This document shows, in pieces, positions 12,030 to 25,789 of a stretch of 64,000 bases of DNA (its first letter is position 1; each line of letters starts with the position of its first letter). The notes below the pieces were generated by a model. It worked only from the letters and a program-made list of their open reading frames with translations, searched no databases and was not told the origin of the DNA. A program made the position numbers and the translations under genes. This stretch comes from Ziziphus jujuba (taxonomy: Eukaryota > Streptophyta > Magnoliopsida > Rosales > Rhamnaceae). The stretch lies in the NCBI RefSeq assembly GCF_031755915.1, contig NC_083379.1, positions 45,516,001 through 45,580,000 on the forward strand. The letters are read 5' to 3'.

Positions 12030-13151
12030 TCAAACACCACAATATGCTTTGATAGGGCACTTGGATTTATAACCCTCATCGGTACCAAAGAAAAGAAGTA
12101 GGCCAAGATGATCGAATGACTTATACTTCAATGGATGTTCGTCATCAACAAGTTCTTGAGGGACTTGTACCATGCCATTGCCGAATGAGAACTGTGCAAG
12201 TGAGTATCTGTCTTGTTTCCCACTTACCACAACTCGGTGGCTAGGAGACACTATTCTGTCATTGCTCCACGCCTAATTACAATTTTTCCAATATATGAAA
12301 TTAGTGCAAAAAGAAATAGAAGATCAGGTTATATTAATTATAATTAAGACCCACCATTAGTGCATCACCGGCCATGAATACAAAGGATAAAGGTGGCAGC
12401 TCAACTTTAAGCCAATCTCCATTCTTCAATTCCACCTCCAGACCATCAATTTGGTTTTGATATAGTATAGTTGTGAAGCTCTTGTCAGTATGAGTGACAA
12501 AGCCAAGAGTAGGTTCATCTACTTTGGGTGCTTTATTCTTCAACGGTCGAAGAAGGTAAGTGATGGAGGCAGCAAAAGACTCATAGTACTTGTCATGCAG
12601 TCCATAGCTTTCAAATATCATTCGGGTTACCATTTGATCAAGTTCCTCTGCTATTTTTGCAAAGGAATATGCACATTTACTAACCAAAAGAAAGAACTAA
12701 CATTAGTAATAACTCTAGCTTAAAAGCATAATGTAAAATTTCTTAGTTTTATATAGACATAAACATACCTGAAATGATCGTTTCCAGTGGGCCACATAAT
12801 ATTTGTGAAAGTTTTTGTTCCCTCTAAAGTGGTAGCATTGTCAATGCCCATGCTTTCATGGAGAGGAAGTTTTGGAATCTGACCAACATACCCTTTCAAG
12901 GGCTTGTCATGATAAACATTTTTCATTTTGGTTTGAGTTGGAAGATCAAATAAGTCTTCCAAGGCACCAAATATAGCATTGTTTAGTTGACAAGTAATTT
13001 TGTCATACAATACTATAAAGCAGCCATACTCTTCTAGCGCTCTACGAACATCTTTGCATGCCAAAACCCATGAATTTGTGCCAGGCTTCTGAGTCTGCTC
13101 TGAGAAGTTGAGAATAGGAAGCTTTGGTTCTGGAACTACAGCTGAACCCAT
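12030..13151 (-). CDS. AOP-like 2-oxoglutarate/Fe(II)-dependent dioxygenase (copy 4, intact)
   Basis: Closest relative of pseudogene copy 3, but undamaged. Exons 12,769-13,151, 12,355-12,679 and 12,030-12,272 join to 316 aa. The iron ligands are H191, D193 and H248, and R-x-S is R258/S260. N-terminal motifs QKPGT, LFDLPTQTKM and PLHESMGIDNATTLEG are present. Exon 2 carries one extra codon (His in YGLHDKYY). The start was set at ATG 13,149-13,151 (MGSAVV) because it aligns with the other copies. The frame stays open upstream through a low-complexity Lys-rich stretch, which is probably leader. Introns are short (89 and 82 nt). It is the functional survivor of the copy 3/copy 4 pair. Confidence 0.9.
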
Positions 13152-14146
13152 TAAAACTTTCCTCAGATAGTGTGCTTTTTTTTTTTTTTCTTTGATAGAA
13201 CTTAGATAGTGTGCTTTTAGTTCCATCCGGATGGCTCTGTGATAGGTAATTCTTTATTAAACCCATATTGTAGCCTTTTTGACTTTACTCTTTCGTCTTG
13301 TCATTGATTACTGAATTATGAAATATTATTATGCTGAGGTTCAGACTATGATGTGATATTCCAATTTTTTCTTATCATACCACATTATATGTACAATTAA
13401 TTTGGAAAATAAAAATATTTCTTTCGTTGGGAAAAGAAAATTGATTTAGCAAAAAGTCAAGCAATTAATTTTGACTCGAAATCATTCCATGATTCTTTGA
13501 CATAACCTATTACTGTTTGAATTGAATGAGAAAATCTTGAAATTCCATCAAACAAAATCGAGTACATGTTGAAATAATTAATTTTAGTGCTATAGCTTTA
13601 TACCATTATGCACTTTCTTTCAAAGTTTGGGTTTTCAAAATTTAAAAATTAAAATTGTTTAGTGAGGTTATCTTAATTGGTAAGTAATCCATAAATATAC
13701 GATTGAGAGATCATAGATGATACGGAGATGGAAAAATCATTGTAAATGATAAAAAAAAAAATAAAAAATGAATAACATATATTTACAATAATTTTTCCTT
13801 TTATTCTGATATTCAAATTCAGAAAACAACATATGCTCACAATAATTTTCCCTTTATGTGTCAAACTCATGGCATCCTAATATTCCGAACCAAAACTTTC
13901 AATTATAGGTTATCAACCAAGGCAACATCAGATAAAGTATGTTAAAAATAAATACCATATGGCATACTGTCATGGATCAATTCAAATTTTATAATCAGTT
14001 AAAATTTGTTTGTATGACCCACATATTTTATAACCATATTTAATTATTAATTATTATATCTTATAGGATCCACCACATAATATATAGGTAAATAAAATTT
14101 TAACACTTCATCAAATAAGAAGGCGTGTGGAGGCAAATATTTTCCG

Positions 14147-14185
<39 letters not shown>

Positions 14186-14776
14186 CAAAGAATGGTACTT
14201 TTTATTTATTCTTTTTAAGCATATGATCAGAGAATCTAGTTTAATTATATACCACCAATAAACTGCGACAATGTTCAATAAACGAATACATATCTCATTC
14301 TTTCATTATTGCACAGTAGTCAATATATTATATAAGTGCATTTTATTATTAATTATTATGTTTTTAATTATGTAAACTTCAAAATACTTTCTCTCAGAAA
14401 AAAAGAAAAAAAACAATTATTTAACAATAATGCCTGTGTAAATAAATTTCATCAATCCTCAGGGTATATTATATTATTATTGTTTATGATTAAAAATAAA
14501 CTAAAAAGTTTGTCTCACTTGCTATTATCATTGTCACTCATACTTCAGCGTCTGTGAATCAAAATATCAAATCGTTAAGACGTTAATATGCCTATTGAGA
14601 TTGAGCTCAAATTTTTGATCTGGACGATAACATTGATATATTATGTGTTCGTCAGATGCAGGACCACTTTCTTTTGTATTTAATTAGTTTTATACTTTGT
14701 TTAATTATTGTTTTTATATTTTACATAAAAAGACGTTTTTAATTAGGACCACTATTATTAGAAGAGTAATTAAATG

Positions 14777-14821
<45 letters not shown>

Positions 14822-15229
14822 TACATATTAAATGAGTACATCGCCATCCAATAATATATATTATATATATTTTACTAAATAATATGATCTCCATGCGACA
14901 ATTAATTTTCTAATAGTATTGAAATTGACTAATGGCCACTAGATTGCTTTGTTTTTCTTGCTGCATATCGGTAGAAGGATGTCAGTTCTATTCTGATTAA
15001 TTAATTAATAAATCTTTCGCTTTTGAAAACGTAAGAGAAGAAAAAATTAAAATGATCACATCGTCCGGCTAAACAATAATTAAAGAATTTGTTTGATTAA
15101 TTTTATATTTCTTTTATCACCTACAAATTCAAAAAATTCTCTTCTATGGAAACTTCAAATAAAATTTTAAATATGCATATATACCAAGTCTTTGTCCAAA
15201 TATAATATATATATTTATATATATAAATT
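13152..15229. other. Gene-free AT-rich spacer
   Basis: No gene is supported. It holds a (TAA)n microsatellite at about 14,147-14,184 and a (TA)n run near 14,785-14,812. The short open frames here are low-complexity AT translations. Confidence 0.55.
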
Positions 15230-15375
15230 CTATGGTGAGAACGGTCCATATGAAGATCGCAGTATTAATGGTGGTTTTTCATAGTATTAACGACGATTTT
15301 TTAGAAAATTATCATTAATACTATGAAAAACCATCACCAATACTGTGGTCCATATGAGGACCGTCCGCATCATAG
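15230..15375. mobile_element. Palindromic MITE-like hairpin, about 146 bp
   Basis: The left half begins CTATGGTGAGAACGGTCCAT and the right half ends GGACCGTCCGCATCATAG. Reverse-complementing the right half reproduces the left half almost throughout, including a central shared GGTTTTTCATAGTATTAA, with only a short loop near 15,301. Nearly the whole element would fold into one stem. No coding capacity. The size and near-perfect palindrome are typical of a MITE; the family is undetermined. Confidence 0.75.
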
Positions 15376-15540
15376 ACGGACTGTATATATATATATATAT
15401 ATATATATCTATCTTTATACATCTACATCATAAGTTAACTTTCAATTATTAATATTTTACATCCATAAGCTAAAACGTACTCGTCGTTAATATGTTCTTG
15501 TTTTATTATTGAACTAATTTCATATATATTGCCAGCCTAC

Positions 15541-15662
15541 ACCCTTTTGTTTTGATTTAATAAAATTTTAATTAGTTATATAAACCATGTATCTATCAGC
15601 TGAGCGAAACATATGTACAAACTTTACAAAGTCCCAAAAGGTTGCATTATATTCAGGAGAAA

Positions 15663-15710
<48 letters not shown>

Positions 15711-16137
15711 CCCTTGGAGGTCTCTCTCTTTCAAAAACAAAGATTATCAGTAATGAAAATAATTAAAAAATTAACTGGCTTCACAAATAATTCCATATAA
15801 AATCCAAATGTACATATGTCACTAGAGAAAAATATATAATAATTGTTTTGGACCACTCTTAATTATCAATATATTATCTATGTACGTACCAAGGATATTT
15901 TACATTCTGCTGGGGGAGCTTATGCGCAATCATTCTTATATACACATTCATTTTAATTATAAATGATAGATAAAGAGGATATTCCAATTAATAATCAAAC
16001 TATACAAATGCATCCAAATCAAGATCACAAATCACGATATCAATATGATGTAGTGGAATTGGTACTTTGTGCATGGATTTCATGTTTGCGTGCATACACT
16101 ATGTCAATGATTCCATTAAAAAAAAAAAAGAAAAAAG
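15541..16137. repeat. Direct repeat unit 1 (about 0.6 kb)
   Basis: Matches 16,153-16,772 in the same orientation. Shared landmarks include TGTTTTGATTTAATAAAATT at the left edge, CATATGTACAAACTTTACAA, TTGTTTTGGACCACTC and GGAGCTTATGCGCAATCATT. This copy carries a (TA)n expansion at about 15,666-15,707 that the other lacks. Non-coding. Confidence 0.8.
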
Positions 16138-16152
16138 TTTATTTCAACGAGA

Positions 16153-16772
16153 CCCTCTTGTTTTGATTTAATAAAATTATAATTGCTTGTATAAATCATG
16201 TGTGTCTATCAGCTGAGCAAAGCATATGTACAAACTTTACAAAGTTTCAAAAAGTAGAATTATATTCAGGAGAGATGTATAAATATATAAAATCTCCCGT
16301 GGAGATCTCAATCTTTTAAAAACAAAGATTATCAGTAATCAAAATAATTAAAAAATTCACAGGCTTCCCAAATAATTCCATATAAAATCCAAATGTTCAT
16401 ATGTCACTAAAGAAAAATATATAATAATTGTTTTGGACCACTCTTAATTATCAATATATTATTTATGTACGTACCAAGGATATTTTACATTCTACTTGAG
16501 GAGCTTATGCGCAATCATTCATATATACACATTCATTTTAACTATAAATGATAGATAAAAAGGATATTCCAATTAATAATCAAACCATGTATGTCTCATA
16601 GTTAATTGTATAAGAATAACGTAATATAAGTATATTATTTATTTACAAATACATCCAAATCAAGACCACAAGTCACGATATTAATAAGTAGTGGAATTGG
16701 CACTTTGTGCATGGATTTCATGTATGCGTGCACACACTATGTAAATGATTCCATGAAAAAAAAAAAAAAAAA
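16153..16772. repeat. Direct repeat unit 2 (about 0.6 kb)
   Basis: Second copy of the 15,541-16,137 unit, almost directly adjacent. It lacks the long (TA)n block but has about 70 extra bases near 16,588-16,650, after AATAATCAAACCATG. Both units end in an A run after CATGCATGGATTTC-like sequence. Non-coding. Confidence 0.8.
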
Positions 16773-18233
16773 TTATTTCAATGGGAACCTTTGGTCCTAT
16801 TTACCAAAACAAAAAATAAATAAGATAACATGTGGTCCTGTCTACAATATTGACAATTATATATATAGGACCACTAATTAATATTTGTTTATATACAATT
16901 GTTGTATTTTTTTCTAAGTTCATCAAAGTTTTAAATATTGGTATTAATAAATATCGATATTAATAGAAATATTAAATGTTAAAAGTATATAAATATACAT
17001 GAAATATCGAAAAATTATCGAATATTGATTTAAATTTATGAAAAATGATGTCAAAATAAGAAAAACTTATTAAAAAAAAAAGGAACTTTTTATTAAAATT
17101 TTAAAATTAATTTGTTTAATTAATTTATTATAAATTTGATTATAAAATTGCAAAAAATATTGCATTGTATATTATATTTTCTTAATTAATGAATTTATAG
17201 TAAATGCTAGTGGATATAAATATAATATTGTTAAAAAAAATAAAAACCAATGCATATATTATAAAATTATTTACTAATTAAAATATGTCATACAACTATT
17301 ATAATTACATTTTGATTTATAAGTATCATTAATTTAATACCATATGCTATGGTGGTTGAAAATTCTTATTTCTGTATGTGTAGTATGAAAAGTAATAATT
17401 AAAATATTTTATCTTTTAGTAATTAATTTATGTTAAAATATTATATTTTATTTTTAGACTTAATTAAATATTAATAATATTTTAAAAAGTTTTTGATAAA
17501 AAAAATTAAAGTTAATAGGTATTTCAAAAATTTAAGGTTTGAAAATTTTGATCAAAATATGAAAGATTTAATATGGATAGGTATAAAAAAGAAACTTTCA
17601 AAAAAGTATCGAAAATTTCGATAGAAATTACAAAAATTTAACTCATTTCATTTTAGAATCTAAATTTCCTATTGACTTATTAAAAAAATAAAAATTAAAA
17701 AAAAATATCTAGAAAATTATGAATATTTTACACTATGAAGTCCATTACAATATCAAATTCAAAACTTAGGTTTCACGTGCTAAACGTATATATCAGGCAT
17801 TCCAGCAATCAAACAAACAATGAACGTCATGCATAAAATATTCTATTACAAATTTATTAATTTAGAAAATTAACAGAAGATGCCATTATCTTCATGATCT
17901 TGTAATTAATTAATGTTTATAATTATTATATGATGACCATGGCCATGCATGCATGCATGAATGGTGACTGCCCATCTTTTTTCAGCAGAATATATGTGTT
18001 AATTTTTATTATATTCTTTTTCAGGCTGCGATGTTCAACCGGGGCTTGTACAGTGCCTGTGCTGGGCCACATGCTAGTCCTCTCAGGACACCGAATTCAG
18101 CTTAATTAAGAGCCTGCCTCTATCTATTGGGTATCTATGCGTATTGGGCATTGAACCCAGGCCTTCCTTAATGGACTTGGTAATACATGGGCTGGGCTTT
18201 TCTAACTCACCAGTTTGATTGTTTTTATTTATT

Positions 18234-18265
<32 letters not shown>

Positions 18266-18573
18266 TGGTGGAGAAAAAGTAGTTGTGCTTCAACATTGTT
18301 CTTCAAATTCCCTTTTTTATCTTTTTGGGTGGAGTAAATATTCTTCAAATTCACTAGCATCACATTTAAGTGTTGCCTGGAAAAAGTAAATGGTTTTTTT
18401 AATTTTTCTTTTTTTTTTTTATATCCAATAAAAAATAGATACAATAGTTTTTTTTTTTTTTTTTTTTTTTGGGGATAAAAAATAGATTCAACAGTTTAAG
18501 GGCATTTTTATTATCCACTATGTTGATAGATAAAATAAAATAAATAAATGAAATAAATAAATAAAGAGGATTT
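16773..18573. other. Gene-free spacer, low complexity
   Basis: Very AT-rich DNA without a supported gene. Between about 16,930 and 17,640 short words such as AATATCGATATTAATA and AAAATTTCGATAGAAAT recur in both orientations, suggesting degraded repeat DNA. A more GC-rich patch at about 18,020-18,200 looks foreign to its surroundings but gave no recognisable gene. Poly-T runs at about 18,250 and 18,449-18,470 precede the 3' end of the first PDR gene. Confidence 0.45.
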
Positions 18574-19966
18574 CTATCGCTTTTGGAAATTAAATGCCTT
18601 GATAGAGAAGGCAAAGACGAAAGCAAAGAGCACTGCAAAAGCAACAATAACTCCTGCAGTGACTCCCAGAAAGTCATGTCTGAAGCCGAAATATCTTCTC
18701 AGAAATTGTTCCACTGATTCACCTGTGTCAAGGTTTTCCTCAATATCTCCAAACTGTGATGCAACCAATCCGTACAATGTCCATGCTACCGGACATGCCC
18801 AATAGTACCATCTCCACCATATTGGGATCCTCTGTCATATCAAATTAAGTATATTAAAAGGCAAATCTTAATCAAACATTACCAAAAAGGGCAAAAAAAG
18901 AATATTAACAAAATATTAATTAAGGATAACTAAATGATCTTACCGTCCGTGGGACTACAAATCCCGAGAAGAGATTCCATAATCCATAAAATGCAGAAGA
19001 AACAATGGAGGCAATGTGGTAGTTTGGTGTCACGGCCACAGTCATCATGCCATAGAAGGTGAAGTACAACAATGTGAAGTACAAGAAGAAAAGATACCAA
19101 AAGAATTTGGCCACCGTCCAATTGAATCCCATCATTGCATACACTATCACACCATAGACTACAGCTTGTGCAAAGATATATGGAAGTTCAATGAGCACCT
19201 TTTTTCACAAGAAATATTAAAACAATTAGAGCCATTTCATAGAAAATTGCAGTGTTGAGGGCTAAATTTTAAATTTTTAATACATAAGCACGGTTGTTCT
19301 GTATTGTTTAGTTACCTGTGCAAATGCATATGGGAAATCTGAATACATTCCAGCAGCTTTTTCTCTGTAGAAGACAGTTCTTTCAATGGCAACTACTGGT
19401 TGCACTGATGAAGCATTTTGGATACCAAGGAAGAAAACAGCAGCATACATAGATCCCATTGCATTCATCAGATCTTGTCGGCTTCCCCTACATTTATTTG
19501 GCAAAAAAAATTTAATATGTAATCGAGCAAAATATCACTTGATTATTTAATTTGTTGGCCACTAATGTGTAATAATTAACACTCACGTTTTGGAGCCGAG
19601 ATCCCAGAACACGGTCCCAAACATCAGCGCTATGAAAGCGGTGAAGAAAAATCTCACAGCAGTATAAGGCGGGTTGCGCCAGTAAGACAAACGTTGTTTC
19701 CAAAAGCAAGCTATACATTGTGTTGTAAATGGTTGTGAGAATTTTGTGGGAAAATGGAGGTCCTTTGAACCAGGAGCAGGAGTGCTAAGTTCTTTAATGA
19801 GTTGCTTGTTTCTCCTGAACCATATGCCCATGCATAACAACAAGTTTCATGGTCATTGGTCATCAACAAATTAATTTAAACTAGCAAATAATCATGCCAA
19901 GGTTATTTCTTCATTTTTCTCTTCAAACCAGTGAACTATTCCAACAATGCAAGCTTTTTTATACGT

Positions 19967-20002
<36 letters not shown>

Positions 20003-23000
20003 TATAGTCAAACTAACCTGTATAGTTCTGAATTTTTGTATATGGTAGGAAAGTCAATTCCTAGAGCAATTTCTTGTGCTATAGTAGAAACTTCCAACAT
20101 CCAAGTTGCTGGATTATAACCCTCTTTTATTTTGCTGACGCCTTCAACTGCCTTCAATATCATGAAAATTGCAAATAGCTAAGTGACTTCATTAGAAATA
20201 TCCGATACTAAACTATGCAAGAGTCAAGGAGAACACCAAGGCTATGGCAAGTTTCAGATTTAAGCGGAACTTCAAACAAAAAATAGGAAGATAAGGGTTT
20301 CCCTTGATGTTTTTCTCTGCATATTACCTCAAAATACTTGATTAGTTGGGAAGAATGGTGACCCAAAGGCCCAGCATATATTTCTTGTCCTCCTCGCTTC
20401 ATTAGGAATAGCTACAACCAAATGTTGTAAGTATCATGTTACATTATATTCGAAAAGAACTCCCTAACAATCTTCAACTTCTTAACTGCAAACAATTTCT
20501 TACCTCATCAAAGGCTTCAAATATGTCAATACTTGGCTGATGGATGGTACAAACAACTGTTCTTCCAGTATTCACTGTGTTCCTAACTGTTCTCATGACA
20601 ATTGCAGCAGCTCTTGCATCTAATCCTGAAGTTGGCTCATCCATGAATATTATAGAAGGATTAGCCACTAACTCAACTGCAATTGTTAACCTTTTCCGCT
20701 GCTCAGTTGAGAGACCATCAACACCAGGCAATCCAACCAGTGCGTCTCTCAAAGGGGTGAGTTCCACTAGCTCCATCACTTCCTCGATGAACATCTGTAA
20801 TTATATGTGATCATCAAATAATTAACAGTGCAAAACATCCAAGCTACTCAGTTTGGTGACTTAGATTCTTTTCTTTGAAATTGTTCACCATTCACTCAAG
20901 ACTTAAAACATAATTTGCTCAAATTCATATAAGAGAACCTTGCTCTTCTTGTCCTGAACAAAAATTTTAGATGTTGAAATATGTTCATGTGATAAAACAT
21001 ACTAAGGAATTTTTGAGCGTTAGTTTTCTTCAGCTTCCTTGAGCCTGCCTAACTAGATAATTTAGTTGAGCCAAAAGATCCAAGCTCAAGTTATCAACAA
21101 TAGATAAACCAAACTTGGAAAGAGTTGCAGGTTGAGCTATAGCCAATTATGGATGGTGTTAAGCCCAAAAAAGTATTTATTCAAGATACCAACCTTTCTG
21201 GTGTCAAAATTGACTTCAGATGGTAAACGAAGCCATGCTGAGTAGAGCAAAGACTCATAGACAGTAACATGAGGTGAGTGGATGTCATTTTGCTCACAAT
21301 ATCCTGAAATTCGAGCAAATGTTGCTTGCTTCTTAGGGTATCCAGAAATTCTGATGTCCCCGTCAATATGTCCACCAGTTTTCCTACCAGCCAGGACATC
21401 CATCAAAGTTGTTTTACCAGCACCACTAACTCCCATTAGAGCTGTTAAAACACCTGGCCTGAAAGTGCCACTGACACCTTTCAGGAGAACCAATCTGTCC
21501 TCAGTAATGCCTTGACTCTTCATTTCCTGCAGGTTTAGTTCAAACAATTAAGCCGTGTTATTTTGGGACTATGTTTCGTTTTGAAATTGCTCAAAAAGTA
21601 AAGAAAGCTAAAGTCACCTGAGGCATATCTACAGAATATACAACATCATCAAAGGAGATAGAATGTGGTTCAAATGGAAGAATCATTCCTCTTTTCTCAC
21701 TTTGAGTCTCTCCAGGCTTGGAGGATGGTCTTGAGTTTTTGTCTTTATCATTGCTCTCATCCTCCGGTTTGACAGAATAAGACTTCCCAAATTCTGCAAA
21801 ATTACTTGTATGAAATGAGTAAATTAACTCTTTTTAGTATAAATAAGGTTTAAAAGGTAAATAAGGTTGAGGTGCCCACCGTTGAGGAAACTGAGAGAAA
21901 AAATGAACAAAATGTTGAAAAGAAGCACATATCCAATCAATGCTCCCACACCAATCCAATACCAATATGCATGCCTAAAGAACCCGCGACTTCTCAAAAC
22001 TTGAATTCCCAAAGGTTCTGCAGCCTTCGGTAGGACCTTTTTACAGGAAAATATACTCAAACATAAGAATGATCGTTTAGAGACGGACCAAAAAAGCACA
22101 AAAGACTAGTTCAAAAAACTTACATGTTTCCACTTGTCCCCTAGAAACTCGTTAACTATTACTGCATTCTGGCCATACATCATAGGAGAACACCAGAAGC
22201 CCCAGATCCACCATTTCTTAATATTATCTGTGTTATTTAAAAAGAGTATAAATGATCGTCAATTAGTTTCAGATGTATGAGGAAAGAAAAATGTTCCTGT
22301 CTTGATGACTTTATGAATTTATCAATTGTACCTTTAGACAGCACAAAACCACCCAAAACGAAAAGTACCAGCAATGCAAAAGCACCAAACGTGTTAGCAA
22401 CAATCATGTTCCTACCCAGCCCTGCAATCAACCGGAATAATGCAGAGGCCATTTGGTTTACAAAGAATAGCACAACATATTGCTTAAACAACCTGCAGAA
22501 TAAGTATTGTTTATGAAGATTGAGCATGAAAAGAAAAATCTTTGATTTTTTAACAATTTAAAAAGCTTTAGTTTTTAGTTGGTAACCTTCCAACATTTGG
22601 ATCAAATCCAATTACATAGTAGGTAAGGAACACCCAAACTGCGACCTCTAGAAATGAGATAGGGATCTTGAGAATCCACGATGGAAGAGCATATGCCCAT
22701 GCAGGGTAGAAGTGGAGGTCTCTCTGCTTGTAAAAGACTGGAAGCTTGGCAATTGTCATGGAAAGCTCTGACATTCCATTAAACAATGCCATAACCACAC
22801 CAAAGAATAAAGCACCTGCATAAATTCCTCCATCCTCAACAGAATCGCGATGCATCTTGGTTCTAAAGAAGATTGTCATAGTAACCAGTGCCATTATCGC
22901 AAGCTAAAAAGCAGGAAAACATGTATATGTAAATAACAAATAACAAAAGTTTTGTCTAGCTTAAATTTCAAATTAAAAGTCAAATGTAATTAGAAAAACC

Positions 23001-25789
23001 CACTTGTAAAAGCTTGAAAATGTAAACAAATGAGTTCCTCTTCATAAGCAAATATTCTCTCGAGAAACAAGCTTTTAGCAGCTCATGCTTATTTACGCCA
23101 TTCGTTTTGGTTGTCAAAGCAGCTGGGTGGTTCTTGCTCTTGTCAAATGGAGTTGTAAGCTCAGCTCCTAGTTTCTTTCCAACATGGAATGATTTGAAAG
23201 CCTCAGTAAATTCCTTTACAGTGACAAACCTGTAAGGATCCTCTTTCTTCATCCAATACTGTTCTTGATCTTTCCTTGATGTTACCTTTTTATACATTAG
23301 CAAGCAGTATTCCTTAAGTAAATTCATCTTTCTGTAGGGAGTATAATTATGATTATGCCATAAGGGAATAACAACTAAATTATGCATTAATGAATACCTC
23401 TTGGAGAAAATCAGCAACACCTTTCCTCTCAGGACATTTAAAACCCATGGACTCAAAAAAATCGAGAACGTCTTCACGGGGACCCTGGTACACAATTTGA
23501 CCATCAGAAAGGAGAATCACATCATCAAAAAGGTTATAAGTCTCTGGTGCAGGCTGAAGCAGTGAGATGACAGCAGTTCCTTGAAAAATATGAACAAATT
23601 GCTTGAGTGAATTCACGATTTGGTAAGTCGTTGAGCTGTCCAAACCAGTTGATATTTCATCCATGAACAGCGCCTTTGCTGGTCCAACAAGCATCTCACC
23701 TGTGATTGAATTATTGAAAGCATACCAATAAGTACTTTTATGGGGCAGAAAACTATTTGCCTGTGCAATTTTGCTTGTAATTGAGTTCTTTACCTGTTGT
23801 AACACGCTTCCTCTGTCCTCCAGAGATACCCCTTATCATTTCATCCCCAACCATGGTATCAGCACAGACTTCCAATCCCAGAACCTGTAAATAATCTTAT
23901 TCTTGATAATGAAGGAACGCGATGAAACTGTTTTGATTATTTCTGAAAGAATGTCATGCTATCACATATACTTTTTCGATTAAGTTTACCTTTAGAATAT
24001 AATCAGTCACTACACTAGTTTCCTGGCCTGCTGTTGCTGCTGCCTACAATAGCACAAGACAACAAAAAGAACCATGTAAATTTTCAAAGGTTTGTAAACC
24101 TGAAAAGAAATAAAAAATAAATAAAAAAAGAAAAAAAGAAAACCATTACAGTAGAGATCTTAATAAGTAAAAGTTCCAAATTTTATCTGAAGATTTCCCT
24201 CACCTAAATGGAAAAGAATGGACTTTAACATCCCCCGAATCATAATCACTAACATTTCCCATTTAAACCACTATTTGACAGAATTAGAATCCATGCATTG
24301 CATTTCCTTCTTACACTCGAGCAAATACATAATGCACAATAAATCCTTTCTAACCTTCATGTAGATGTCAACATCTGGATCGGGCTTGATTTTAGCTGCT
24401 TTTTCTCTCCTTGACAACTCTGACAGCATTTCTGCAGATTGTCAAATAAAATAATAAGGCATATGCTTTGCATGTAAATCACTAGTCTTTCGTTATCTTC
24501 AAAGTCATGTTTCACCGAAGAAACAAATTGTAAACGTAACCATATCGCATTCCAACTCCTTGGCATCTTGCAGAAAAAGCCAATGTTTCCCTAACAGTCA
24601 TTTCTCCAATGTGGACATCATGTTGACTGATGTATGCAGCAGTTCTCTGCGGGACAAACTCGTTCATGCCATGCCCATTATAAGTCACCTTTCCAGAAAG
24701 CTGATGTAGGAATTTATGGGTTTTTCCGAATTAGAGAATAGATACTTATAATCATATGAAACAAACAAAGCTATGGATTGGACAACCACAAATAAAATGG
24801 AAAATTATAACCAAACCTACCTTTAATTCTTTGTCAAGCTTTCCAGCCAAAGCCAATAAGAATGTGGTCTTACCAGAACTTGGAGGACCCAATAGCAATG
24901 CCAACCTGAAAATTTCATATTAAAAAAAAAAAAAAAAAAAAAATTGATTAACCTTAATTCTGTATTTGATTTAAGAAAAAAGGAAAAGAAACAAATGAGC
25001 GCTTTGCTCACCTGCTTGGCTTTATGACTCCATTAACATCATGAAGGATAGAGATGTGTTTCTTTTTACTTGGAGCAATATGTAGAGTGTTCAAGATACT
25101 CTTAAGAATCAATGACCAAAACACAATGTGAGAACAAATATAAATATAAATTGGTATAATGTATAAAAATTCTGTACAACTCAGCGATGATCTGAAAATC
25201 ATTTTGAAAGGTTGTTACCTCAACTATGTTGAAGGCGAAGTTAAAGAAGCTAGGCAAAGCTCTGCTTCCTACATAAGCTTCTGCATCTATATTGATATTC
25301 TCATATCGAACTTCAATGGTAGGAATATCCAACCCAACTCTGAGACATTCACCGGCAAACAATCAAAAAATGCTTGGTTAACAAGAAAAATATATATATA
25401 TATACATGAATTGGCAACATTAGAAAATGAAAATGGAAATTTAGAGTAGAAAGCTCGTACTTGTCAATACGATTCTTGAGCTTGAGCAAGAATTTCTCAT
25501 TATCTTCCTCAGCAACTTTAATCAACCTCTCCATCAAATTCCTCCTTTCTTCAAATCCAAGTTTAGAAATTTCAACCTCATTTGGTTTGCCACTCGATGA
25601 AGTGAGTATTCCTTTTCTCAAACGGTTATAAGTAGGAAGTTTCTCCAAAGCAGCCCATTTAAGAGCTTCTTCATCATCTTCTTCTCGTGTTGACCTGGTG
25701 AAAACTTCAGAAGCACTGTTCATCCATAAGGATGAAGAACCACTTCTTTGAATCGAACTTGCGGCTCTATAAAGATCACCACCCTCCAT
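18574..25789 (-). CDS. PDR-type ABCG transporter, ABCG40/NtPDR1-like (PDR copy 1, intact)
   Basis: Full-size pleiotropic-drug-resistance ABC transporter, predicted at the plasma membrane, moving small organic molecules with ATP. Exons: 25461-25789, 25219-25339, 25012-25100, 24821-24905, 24541-24700, 24355-24431, 23990-24043, 23794-23884, 23398-23699, 23004-23285, 22587-22903, 22332-22492, 22124-22227, 21880-22036, 21618-21793, 21194-21526, 20504-20794, 20328-20411, 20018-20151, 19587-19814, 19316-19487, 18944-19198, 18574-18831. They sum to 4260 nt, 1419 aa, with all phases consistent. Domain order is NBD1-TMD1-NBD2-TMD2: Walker [10 protein letters not shown] (about 187), signature SGGQRKR (about 326), Walker B ALFMDE (about 345); second Walker [10 protein letters not shown] (867), LSTEQ (974), IIFMDE (about 994). 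The TMD1-NBD2 linker exon is 30 nt shorter than in the other three copies, which are also closer to one another. The C terminus is FNFQKR. The substrate cannot be read from sequence. Confidence 0.93.

Noticed and set aside
15963..16166. Small plus-strand coding region
   Set aside because: It lies in the 0.6-kb direct repeat, is not open in the second copy, and ends in a poly-Lys stretch from an A run.
18020..18200. tRNA-derived SINE in the GC-rich patch
   Set aside because: The stretch TTGAACCCAGGCC vaguely recalls a B box, but no convincing A box, tail or target duplication could be found.
20544..20810. Plus-strand 88-aa frame opposite the second ATP-binding domain, repeated in all four PDR genes
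   Set aside because: It recurs only because the coding strand is conserved there. It is the antisense shadow of the Walker B exon and has no independent support.
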